Source of the DNA: G963665085 sp963665085
GTDB lineage: Bacteria; Bacteroidota; Bacteroidia; Bacteroidales; JAAAOM01
NCBI GenBank assembly: GCA_963665085.2
Contig: CAXXXS010000003.1
Coordinates: 1-64,000, forward strand
Direction: 5' to 3'
DNA: 64,000 bases
This document shows, piece by piece, positions 36,151-43,939 of the stretch (position 1 is its first letter; every line of letters starts with the position of its first letter). Made by a program: the position numbers and the translations under genes. Below the pieces are notes generated by a model, which worked only from the letters and a program-made list of their open reading frames with translations, made no database searches and was not told where the DNA came from.

Positions 36151-37497
36151 TCAATTCAGAAAAAATGACACTTCAAACTCAGTTCCTTGTTTAATTGTTG
36201 AGTTTACCTTTATTTCGGCTTTATGCAACTTTATAATTTTATCGACAAGTGATAACCCTATTCCATGTCCCTTATTCTTTCTTACATTTTTTGCACGGTA
36301 GAAAGGTTCAAAAATATAGGTTATTTCATCACCGGGAATCCCTATTCCATTATCTTTAAATAACATTATTAATTGTTCCTCCTTTACAGACAAATCAACA
36401 TCAATCCGGTGATTATCTGAATACTTACAACCATTATCTATAAGATTTACAAAAGCAATCTTTAATAAAGCTTCATTTCCATTAATGGTAAAATGTTGCT
36501 CATCTTTAATTGATTCATTGAAATGAAATAAGACTTCGTAATTCTTGTGATTTTTAAGCACTTCAGAGCGGGCTTCCCAAAGCACATCATCAACTCTGAC
36601 ATGCATAAAATTATCTGGCGTCAAATCATTTATTGCACGAGAAAGTACCAATAATCGGTTGGCCAACTGATTTAAATTCTTAATATCTTCCAACACAGAA
36701 TTAAGAGTGTCTTTATATTCAGTAGTTGTTCTATCTTTTAATAAAGTAACTTCAAGTTGACCCGTAATTGCAGCTAAAGGATTTCGTAGTTCATGAGAAG
36801 AATTTGTAATAAAATCTTTTTGAATGATAACAGATTCTTCTATCCTGGAAAGCATTTTATTAAACGTAAAAGCTAACTGGGCAATCTCGTCGTTATCACT
36901 TCCCGCATGGATACGCGAACTTATATTATCGATATTAATGCTATTTACCTGATTGATAATATTTGAAATAGGTTTTAACGCCTTGGCGGCAAAAAATCTA
37001 CCAATAAATAACATTATCAGCAGGTTTGTAAGAAAAACAAGAATGAGAATAATTCGTAATTTCTTTAACTTCCTAAATCCATAAATATCTTTTGCAGCTA
37101 TTAAAACAATACTATTATCCTTCCCTATTTTACAAAAAATCTCATAGTCTTTTTCTTTGTACTTAAACTCTTTTCGGATATCAAACTTCTGCTTCATTGA
37201 ATCTGAAAGTTTGATTGCCTGATTGATTGTATTCGTAAATATTAACTCTCCTTTTGAGTCGTAAACCAAAAAAACTTCTCTAGGTAATTTTATTGCAAAA
37301 TTCTCATAACTTTCTTTGATATCATCAGGAGTAACGGTTTTGAGTTTCGTTACAAGATTTGCTTTATCAGCTAGCCGGGTAAAAAAACTATCTTTCCTTT
37401 CAGATGAAAACAAAAAATAAATTGCTATAAAAGAAACTAACATCAGAACAGCTACGATAACCGTAAACTGATATGTAATTTTTTTTTGAATTTCCAT
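36151..37497 (-). CDS. sensor histidine kinase (HAMP-HisKA-HATPase)
   Basis: A 448-residue membrane kinase. TM1 is at about 9-30 and TM2 at about 148-170, enclosing a ~115-residue periplasmic sensor. HAMP (about 170-222) is followed by HisKA with phospho-acceptor histidine in NSSHELRNPLAA, then the ATPase N box NLIDNGCKYSD, G1 DNGIGIPGDEI and G2 KGHGIGLSLV. Its start overlaps the regulator stop as TAATG. It probably phosphorylates the adjacent OmpR-type regulator. The signal is not evident. Confidence 0.93.
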   Translation of the reverse strand: MEIQKKITYQFTVIVAVLMLVSFIAIYFLFSSERKDSFFTRLADKANLVTKLKTVTPDDIKESYENFAIKLPREVFLVYDSKGELIFTNTINQAIKLSDSMKQKFDIRKEFKYKEKDYEIFCKIGKDNSIVLIAAKDIYGFRKLKKLRIILILVFLTNLLIMLFIGRFFAAKALKPISNIINQVNSINIDNISSRIHAGSDNDEIAQLAFTFNKMLSRIEESVIIQKDFITNSSHELRNPLAAITGQLEVTLLKDRTTTEYKDTLNSVLEDIKNLNQLANRLLVLSRAINDLTPDNFMHVRVDDVLWEARSEVLKNHKNYEVLFHFNESIKDEQHFTINGNEALLKIAFVNLIDNGCKYSDNHRIDVDLSVKEEQLIMLFKDNGIGIPGDEITYIFEPFYRAKNVRKNKGHGIGLSLVDKIIKLHKAEIKVNSTIKQGTEFEVSFFLN

Positions 37498-38207
37498 TAT
37501 TTTTCTTCAAATATATACCCCATTCCTATGCGGGTATGTATAAGCTTTACATCAAAATCCTTGTCAATTTTCTTACGCAATATATTTACATATACATCCA
37601 CAACATTAGTACCTGTGTCAAAATTGATATCCCACACTTTTTCTGAAATATCAATACGTGTAACCACACGACCTTTATTTAACATCAAGAACTTTAGCAG
37701 AGCAAACTCTTTAGCAGTTAATTCAATTATTTTATCTCCCCTTTTCGCTTGCTTTTTATCGATATCAAGTTCCAAGTCGGCTACTTTCAACTTATTTGAA
37801 CTCTGCATAATTCCACTGGTACGCTTTGTTAAAGCCTTAATCCTCGCCAATAGCTCTTTAAATTCAAACGGCTTTACCAAATAATCGTCTGCTCCAGCAT
37901 CAAATCCCTCTAATTTATCTTCTGTTGTGCCTAATGCTGTTAACATTAAGATAGCTACCTGTTGATTTTTTTCCCTAATCTTTCTACACAAATCAAAACC
38001 ATTAATGTTTGGGATTATATTATCCAGTAATATAACATCAAAATGTTCCCTGAATGAAAGTTTCTCTCCCATAAAACCATCATATGCAACAGACACTTCA
38101 TATCCATGTTCTTCAAGACCACTTTTCAGAAAAGCAACTACTTTAGGTTCATCTTCAATAACAAGTATTCTCATTCTATTGATGTTCTCATAGTTGAGAA
38201 CAAACAA
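37497..38207 (-). CDS. OmpR-family response regulator
   Basis: A 236-residue frame, but the true start is probably M12 (38174; MRILVIEDEPK), giving 225 residues. The receiver domain has acidic pocket EDE, phospho-acceptor aspartate in VILLDNIIP, the conserved threonine in LMLTALG and lysine in LVKPFEF. The C-terminal winged helix has LTAKEFALLKFLMLNKGRVV and NVVDVYVNILRKKID. It is the partner of the sensor kinase, with the stop and start overlapping. Confidence 0.93.
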   Translation of the reverse strand: MFVLNYENINRMRILVIEDEPKVVAFLKSGLEEHGYEVSVAYDGFMGEKLSFREHFDVILLDNIIPNINGFDLCRKIREKNQQVAILMLTALGTTEDKLEGFDAGADDYLVKPFEFKELLARIKALTKRTSGIMQSSNKLKVADLELDIDKKQAKRGDKIIELTAKEFALLKFLMLNKGRVVTRIDISEKVWDINFDTGTNVVDVYVNILRKKIDKDFDVKLIHTRIGMGYIFEEK

Positions 38208-38237
38208 AAGTAATTCAACGCATTGATTAATTCTTCA

Positions 38238-38801
38238 CTATGCTCTTCTTTTTCTATACTGGTAATGCAATAAAACAATTTCCAATGCCCTTCTTATTGA
38301 TTCATTAATAGGAAAAAATTTTACTGAGAGTTCTGGATCAATACTAAAAAGTTTTAAATAGTAATGTGATATCAAAGGGGCAAAGCTTATTGTCTTCTCC
38401 AACTGTACTGCATTGATTTTTTCCTTAATATGTTTACAGGTAACAAGGTTGGGTAAACCATACTTATTTGCCCTAACGGAAAAACCAAACAGCCTGCATA
38501 TCATTCCCCTGTTTTTATAATCCAAACAAAATCCTCTTTTATTAAAAGGTGTGTAAAATACACACCTGGAATCATTACATTGCTCAATCCTATCCAGTAT
38601 CCTGGAATATTCTCCTTTTAGGTACAAGTTATGAGCAGCTGGCAGAAACTCAAGTACTGTTGCGCTTATATCTGTTTTCAAACAACAATCACCACAGCCA
38701 GAATTACATGTTAAGCCTGATTCCTTTTTAAACCTGGCTGTACTTGCATTTATAGCTGAATAAAGAGAGTTGACAGAGTTAATTTTAGTGATTAATTGCA
38801 T
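38238..38801 (-). CDS. YkgJ-type cysteine-cluster protein
   Basis: The start chosen is ATG 38801 (MQLITKINSV), giving about 187 residues; a longer frame back to a TTG at 38825 crosses a G9/A8 tract and is unlikely. The cysteine spacing CNSGCGDCC, then RGFCLDYKNRGMICRLFGF and a later CKHI, is that of the zinc- or iron-chelating YkgJ family (often CxxCCxxx and YxxRPxxCR). The molecular role of the family is not established. It is followed in the same direction by the response-regulator gene. Confidence 0.75.
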   Translation of the reverse strand: MQLITKINSVNSLYSAINASTARFKKESGLTCNSGCGDCCLKTDISATVLEFLPAAHNLYLKGEYSRILDRIEQCNDSRCVFYTPFNKRGFCLDYKNRGMICRLFGFSVRANKYGLPNLVTCKHIKEKINAVQLEKTISFAPLISHYYLKLFSIDPELSVKFFPINESIRRALEIVLLHYQYRKRRA

Positions 38802-38812
38802 AAAAAAAATAA

Positions 38813-38821
38813 GGGGGGGGG
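38813..38821. repeat. G9 homopolymer upstream of the YkgJ-type gene
   Basis: Nine guanines directly followed on the minus strand by an A-rich leader, about 12 bp before the ATG. In this AT-rich genome such a run is rare. It would lie in the leader or Shine-Dalgarno zone and could vary by slippage. Confidence 0.6.
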
Positions 38822-38856
38822 ACAAGTATGAAGGAGAACCTCATCCCCCATAATAT

Positions 38857-40824
38857 TTAACTAATTTCTAACAGTTCTTCCTTCACTATCTTTTTGTTTA
38901 CAGGGACCAGGTTTATCCTTTGTTCTACAGATTCCAGAATATTTTTTAACATTCCGGCATAACTAATCCCTTTGATGTTTGACATTTTTGCAAGGTGACC
39001 ATCCCAACACCATCCTGGGTTTGGATTCGCTTCCAGCAATTTGGGGTTCCCGTCTGAATCAAGACGCCAGTCAAACCGGACATAATCTCTACATTCTAAA
39101 CGCTCTGCCAGTTTCAAGCTAAATTCAACGATCATCTTTTCTGTTCGATAGTCAAGGTTTGCTTCTACTGAACGCAATTTTTTAAAATAAGGAGAATCTT
39201 GCAACCATTTTGCCTCATAACCACAAATATGAGGTAATCCCTCGGGTAATTGAGAATAATCTTCTTCAATAATTGGTAAAACCTGGTATGAATCAGGAGG
39301 ATTGCCAATTATTCCGATTGTGAGATCCTTTCCTGGTAAAAATTCTTCAACTAAAAGTGGCTTATCATAACCAAATTTATTTCTTGTTTTAATAATCGCA
39401 CTATCTAAATCCTCTCTTGTATAGGCTACACTTTTTTGCGTTATCCCAAAACTTGAATCACCAAAGTTTGGCTTTGCAATCACAGGAAATTCAATGTTCA
39501 TTTCAAAAACATTATCTTCCGGTTTAATATAAAAAGCCTCAGCTACGGGAATTCCCATCTCCTTGGCAATACCACGGATTAAAGACTTATCGTAACAATA
39601 AGACAAACATTGTGGATTTGAACCGGAATAGGGAACATTAAGCATTTCTAGTAATGCCGGAACATGTAATTCAAACCGAGGTTCATTATTAAATCCTTCA
39701 TCACATAAATTAAAAACGTAGTCAATTTGCGTTTTTTGTTTCATGAGGCTCTGGATAAGCGTATCATGATTATTTACATAGGTAAATTTATAATCGGTTA
39801 ATGTTGCTAAAGCAATTTTTAGTTGATCGATTGTATTAAAATCATCTTCATCGAATACCGTATCAGGCTTAATTATATCGTTTTTCTTAGGATCGCCGAG
39901 TACAACAACAACATTCTTAGGCCTGGTATTTTTCTGTTTTACAGGACTCCAGTCTTTTTTTGCTTTTGCTGTTAAAATAATTCTTCGCTCCATCATCCCT
40001 AAATCCTGGTTGCGGGACGAATCTGTTTTATACTCGTCATGAAGGCTAATATTTTCGAATCCACCATCCATGAGTACTTTAGAAATATTTTCCCTGCTAT
40101 AAAGGCGTTCAGCATAAAACTGGTCTACAATAACTCCTTTTTTGGTATTGGAAACAACCTCTCTTGAAATTAACCGCTCATTATCGCTGGCCAATGATCG
40201 TTCCCTGCAAACAAAATGATGTTTATCTAACCATTCCCAACTCCTTGGACTGAAGTTATCTTTTAAAAAGTTACCATCTGCAACATCCAAAAGAAACATA
40301 CCGTTAGGTTTTAACACCCGCATTACTTCTTTAAGGATTTTCACATCATCATCAACACTTTCAAAATAGCCAAAACTATTACCCAAAATCATAACCACAT
40401 CAAATGTGTCTGTTGGATAATTCAATTTTCTTGCATCCCCCTCTTTGAAATTAACGTTTAATCCCTCTGAGAAGGAAGTTTGTTTCGCCTTGTTAATAAG
40501 AAAATGCGAACGGTCAAGACCATAAACGTTTCTAAACCCCCTTCTTGCAAGTTCAAGGGAATGCCTTCCCTGGCCGCATGCTAAATCAAGAATAAACATC
40601 TCTTCGTTAAGCGCTAGAATATTAGAAAACATATCCAACTCAAATGAAGTAATAGTCTTATCTTCGACTACATCCGCATCAGTCTTAAGATACATCGAAT
40701 TAAAAATTCTTCGCCACCAATCAGGTTGAAGATGATCTTCGAGATTATTTACAGGTCCGAACGAGGTGTGGTTTTGTTTACCATTCTTTTTGGCTCTTGT
40801 AGAATGGCCATTTGCTTTTTTCAT
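38857..40824 (-). CDS. SAM methyltransferase fused to a D-Ala-D-Ala-ligase-like ATP-grasp domain
   Basis: A 655-residue two-domain protein. Residues about 30-290 form a class I methyltransferase with motif I LDLACGQGRHSLELARRG, GDARKL and VMRVLKPNGMFLLDVADG. Residues about 305-640 match D-alanine-D-alanine-ligase-type ATP-grasp enzymes (PYSGSNPQCLSYCYDKSLI, PVIAKPNFGDSSFGIT, VEEFLPGKDLTIGI, RFDWRLDSDGNPKLLEANPNPG). ATP-binding lysine, the serine loop and metal-binding E/N appear present. Ligation of a peptide-like or cell-wall-like substrate plus methylation is a reasonable inference, but the product is unknown. Stand-alone Ddl function is unlikely given the fusion and diverged loops. It lies upstream of the YkgJ-type gene. 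Confidence 0.75.
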   Translation of the reverse strand: MKKANGHSTRAKKNGKQNHTSFGPVNNLEDHLQPDWWRRIFNSMYLKTDADVVEDKTITSFELDMFSNILALNEEMFILDLACGQGRHSLELARRGFRNVYGLDRSHFLINKAKQTSFSEGLNVNFKEGDARKLNYPTDTFDVVMILGNSFGYFESVDDDVKILKEVMRVLKPNGMFLLDVADGNFLKDNFSPRSWEWLDKHHFVCRERSLASDNERLISREVVSNTKKGVIVDQFYAERLYSRENISKVLMDGGFENISLHDEYKTDSSRNQDLGMMERRIILTAKAKKDWSPVKQKNTRPKNVVVVLGDPKKNDIIKPDTVFDEDDFNTIDQLKIALATLTDYKFTYVNNHDTLIQSLMKQKTQIDYVFNLCDEGFNNEPRFELHVPALLEMLNVPYSGSNPQCLSYCYDKSLIRGIAKEMGIPVAEAFYIKPEDNVFEMNIEFPVIAKPNFGDSSFGITQKSVAYTREDLDSAIIKTRNKFGYDKPLLVEEFLPGKDLTIGIIGNPPDSYQVLPIIEEDYSQLPEGLPHICGYEAKWLQDSPYFKKLRSVEANLDYRTEKMIVEFSLKLAERLECRDYVRFDWRLDSDGNPKLLEANPNPGWCWDGHLAKMSNIKGISYAGMLKNILESVEQRINLVPVNKKIVKEELLEIS

Positions 40825-40845
40825 CTTTTGATACTAATAAATAAA

Positions 40846-41049
40846 TTAACTATTAATTTTTGATTTAAATTCTTTTATTTTCTCACTTAATGATGGATAG
40901 ACCAAGGCAAAAAGCGCGAGCAAGCCAACAAAAGACATTACTTTCATTTGTTTACTGCTAATATTGTTGTTTGTATATTTTTCTAAAATCCGCTCTCCTA
41001 TTAGAATAAAAGCTACAAAAAAGAAAACAACAAGAAAAAAAATTATCAT
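40846..41049 (-). CDS. small two-TM membrane protein
   Basis: A 67-residue protein with a hydrophobic N-terminal helix (MIIFFLVVFFFVAFILIG), a short charged linker (ERILEKYTNNNISSKQ), a second helix (VMSFVGLLALFALVYPSL) and a lysine-rich tail. It is 21 bp before the methyltransferase-ATP-grasp gene in the same direction. I recognise no family. The compact layout and typical membrane-protein composition support a real gene. Confidence 0.55.
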   Translation of the reverse strand: MIIFFLVVFFFVAFILIGERILEKYTNNNISSKQMKVMSFVGLLALFALVYPSLSEKIKEFKSKINS

Positions 41050-41208
41050 TTCTAATTAAAAATTTGGATCAAAAATGACATGAATACATTAAACCGAAAT
41101 GAACGAGAAATTAAAAGGAGATTAAAAAATGATTTTCCGCGTGAAAATAAACGACAAATTGGTTTTTAATTTATTAATTACTGAAATTAGCTACACAGAA
41201 AATAAAAA

Positions 41209-43062
41209 ATGAAAAAGCATACATTTTTAATAACAGTTATTACTTTTATTTGTATCTATGTTACTCCTGCTCAACATTTAACTACAGATACAACTGAATA
41301 TTCGGATACCACCGGAACAAAAACAATTGAACTTCTAAAAAAAGCAGATTCGTTAAAAAGAGCAGACTCAATAAATATTGTCAATCTTAATAAACAACTA
41401 GAAGAACTTCGTTCTACTGAAACAATAAAAAGAAAAAAAATTGAGGAACAACTCTCTCAATTACAAACAAATGATTCTTTAAGAAAAAAAAGACTAGAAA
41501 ACGAGGTAAGTCGATTAAAAAACGAAGCTGTTGGATACCCCATAATACCTTTTAAGGATACGTTATATACCATTTATACACGGATCGGTTCTCTTACTCC
41601 TTTCGAACGGGCAAAAATTATTAATGATCGACTTGAGCGCACGTATAAAAAATTCTTTCTTAAATCAGACTCTCTGATTGTCCAGGAAAACGAACAAACC
41701 GTTGATATTTATTTTAACGATCAAATTATTATAAGCTTTTCAGAACTTGATGAACTCTGGTATAACAATGATAAAAAAAGCCTTGCTGATGAATTTAACA
41801 AGAAGATTATCAATGACATTACCCGTTACAAAAAAAGCAGGAGTATTCTTTCCGTTTCTAAAGATATTGGACTTGTTCTTCTTGTAATTCTCCTGCAAAT
41901 TATGCTAATAAAAGGTATAAATATTTTGTTTAGAGGTAAGATAAACCGTTTCATAAGAAAAAAAAGAGGTGACTGGTTTAAAGGAATAAGAATAAAAAAC
42001 TATGAAATAATAGATCAAAATCAACAAACATCTATAGCACTCTTTTTAACAAAAATCTTACGATTTGGAATTATTGCCTTATTGCTTTATTTATCGATTC
42101 CTATTTTGTTTTCTATCTTTCCTCCTACTCAAAGAATTGCAGAGATTCTTTTTGGATATATTCTTTCCCCAATAAAAAATATTGTATCATCATTTTTCAA
42201 TTACATACCTGAACTTATTACCATAGCTATAATTTTTGTAATCACCCGTTATATATTGCGATTCATAAAATTTCTTGCAAAAGAAGTTCAGGATGAAAGG
42301 CTAAAACTCCCTGGTTTTTATCCCGATTGGGCAAAACCAACATTTAATATTGTTCGTGTTTTTGTCCTTGCATTTATGTTTGTTGTAATATTTCCCTATT
42401 TGCCTGGTTCAGATTCAGCTGTTTTTAAGGGTGTTTCTGTATTCTTAGGTATTGTCTTTTCATTAGGCTCTTCTTCAGTAATAGGAAACATGATTGCCGG
42501 TTTAGTAATAACATACATGAGGCCATTCCAAATTGGGGATAGAATTAAAATTGGTGAGGTTCTGGGAGATGTTATCGAAAAAACCCCTTTTGTTACAAGA
42601 CTTCGCACTCCTAAAAAAGAATTTATAACAATTCCAAATTCAAATATTCTTGCCAACAGTGTTGTTAATTACAGTACATCTAAACGCGAAGATGGTATTA
42701 TCTTATACACAACTGTTACTATTGGATATGATGTTCCATGGCGAAAGGTTCATCAACTATTAATAGATGCTGCGCATAAAACAAATTTTATAAATACTAA
42801 GATTGAACCTTTTGTACTACAAACAAGCCTTGATGATTTTTTCGTTTCTTACCAATTAAACGTTCACACCAATGAACCAAAAAAACAACCTGCAATTTAT
42901 TCAGAATTACACCAAAACATACAGGATAGTTTTAATGAAGCAGGTATTGAAATATTATCACCACACTACCGTGCAGGACGTGATGGAAACACAACTACAA
43001 TACCCAAAGATTACAAAACAAAAGAATACAAACCACCTGGTTTTAATGCAGACAAGAATTAA
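41209..43062 (+). CDS. MscS-family mechanosensitive ion channel
   Basis: A 617-residue protein. Signal peptide (about 1-21), then a coiled coil (about 45-105, LKKADSLKRADSINIVNL...) in a periplasmic N-terminal domain. Several TM helices follow (about 220-245, 280-305, 325-350, 390-412). The MscS pore helix is about 418-440, followed by the beta domain (PFQIGDRIKIGEVLGDVIEKT, ITIPNSNILANSVVNYS). The C-terminal alpha/beta domain ends at 617. This matches larger MscS relatives with extra N-terminal domains. It probably protects against hypo-osmotic shock. Confidence 0.9.
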   Translation: MKKHTFLITVITFICIYVTPAQHLTTDTTEYSDTTGTKTIELLKKADSLKRADSINIVNLNKQLEELRSTETIKRKKIEEQLSQLQTNDSLRKKRLENEVSRLKNEAVGYPIIPFKDTLYTIYTRIGSLTPFERAKIINDRLERTYKKFFLKSDSLIVQENEQTVDIYFNDQIIISFSELDELWYNNDKKSLADEFNKKIINDITRYKKSRSILSVSKDIGLVLLVILLQIMLIKGINILFRGKINRFIRKKRGDWFKGIRIKNYEIIDQNQQTSIALFLTKILRFGIIALLLYLSIPILFSIFPPTQRIAEILFGYILSPIKNIVSSFFNYIPELITIAIIFVITRYILRFIKFLAKEVQDERLKLPGFYPDWAKPTFNIVRVFVLAFMFVVIFPYLPGSDSAVFKGVSVFLGIVFSLGSSSVIGNMIAGLVITYMRPFQIGDRIKIGEVLGDVIEKTPFVTRLRTPKKEFITIPNSNILANSVVNYSTSKREDGIILYTTVTIGYDVPWRKVHQLLIDAAHKTNFINTKIEPFVLQTSLDDFFVSYQLNVHTNEPKKQPAIYSELHQNIQDSFNEAGIEILSPHYRAGRDGNTTTIPKDYKTKEYKPPGFNADKN

Positions 43063-43149
43063 TTGTTTAATGGTAAATTTTAATCAGTTTTTAACATAAC
43101 GTATCATTTTTTTGATGAAATTTACTGATACAATTAAAATAATTATAAA

Positions 43150-43305
43150 ATGAAAGAAAATAAAATAACAGGAAAAAGGATAATTTATTTATCAAGATCC
43201 AGATTTTCTGGAGACAGTGATTTGGATAAATATGCGAAGACACTTGGAAAAAAAGAACTATATAAAGCATTATATGCCCCTTTGTCTAAAAATCTTTATG
43301 CTTAA
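43150..43305 (+). CDS. small basic protein, 51 residues
   Basis: An ORF of 51 codons (MKENKITGKRIIYLSRSRF to APLSKNLYA). It is bounded by a leader after the MscS gene and a perfect 22-bp terminator 15 bp after its stop. The composition is not random: basic N-terminus, amphipathic KYAKTLGKKELYKALYAP. I recognise no family. A regulatory RNA ending at the same terminator is an alternative. Confidence 0.5.
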   Translation: MKENKITGKRIIYLSRSRFSGDSDLDKYAKTLGKKELYKALYAPLSKNLYA

Positions 43306-43319
43306 TTAAAATCGAACAA

Positions 43320-43376
43320 AAAAAGGTATCCAAAAAGTCTAGAATACTTAGACTTTTTGGATACCTTTTTTTATTT
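43320..43376. terminator. strong bidirectional terminator
   Basis: A 22-bp perfect stem (43320-43341 with 43349-43370), 7-nt loop, A-rich start and T-rich end. It separates the small gene from the convergent STAS gene. Confidence 0.9.
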
Positions 43377-43401
43377 TAACATTCAGTTATATTTATTCGA
43401 A

Positions 43402-43770
43402 CTATAACTCTTCCACAACATTTACCATTTTCCCCATTAACTTTGATATTTGAGTTGAGATCTTATCTTCAACATTGATAAATTTTATTTTACATCGTTT
43501 TGTCCTGGCCATATCAACTAGTTCTTGCAGCATCGTAAATCCTCCTCCATTTATCAATTTCACACCTTTTATATCAATGGTAATGTTTCGATGTGGCCTT
43601 ACAATAGAGGTTAATTCTTTTTTTATCAAGTAACAATTAGCCCTACTTAATTCTTCCATTGGTGAATCCAGAGTGGCTAAATAATAACCTTCTCCGTTTT
43701 TTTTTATTGCTATCATACAATTAAGCTTTAATTTTATAATAAGGGAATAATACACTTTAGAATGCGACAC
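43402..43770 (-). CDS. STAS-domain protein (anti-sigma factor antagonist-like)
   Basis: The likely start is M19 (43716; MIAIKKNGEG), leaving 104 residues. The pattern ITIDIKGVKLINGGGFTMLQELVDMARTKRCKIKFINV matches the STAS fold, with the central strand-loop-helix where SpoIIAA-type proteins carry the phosphorylated serine. Here the loop reads INGGGF, so the usual serine is absent. It may be a non-phosphorylated STAS protein acting through binding. There is no partner kinase nearby. Confidence 0.65.
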   Translation of the reverse strand: MSHSKVYYSLIIKLKLNCMIAIKKNGEGYYLATLDSPMEELSRANCYLIKKELTSIVRPHRNITIDIKGVKLINGGGFTMLQELVDMARTKRCKIKFINVEDKISTQISKLMGKMVNVVEEL

Positions 43771-43939
43771 AAAATTGACTCCTGATAATTAAAACTTTAT
43801 GAACCTGAAATTAAAATGGGATTAAAAATTTTATTGCCTTCTCGTTCAAGATAGATCATAATGATTTAACAATATTTTAATTTTTTTAACTTTTCTAGGT
43901 TCAAGTAATTACTTTATTTTAGCGTGTAAATTCTATAGA

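Noticed and set aside
38802..38825. N-terminal extension MSPPLIFF of the YkgJ-type protein
   Set aside because: It starts at TTG and is read through a G9/A8 tract; the ATG at 38801 is better.
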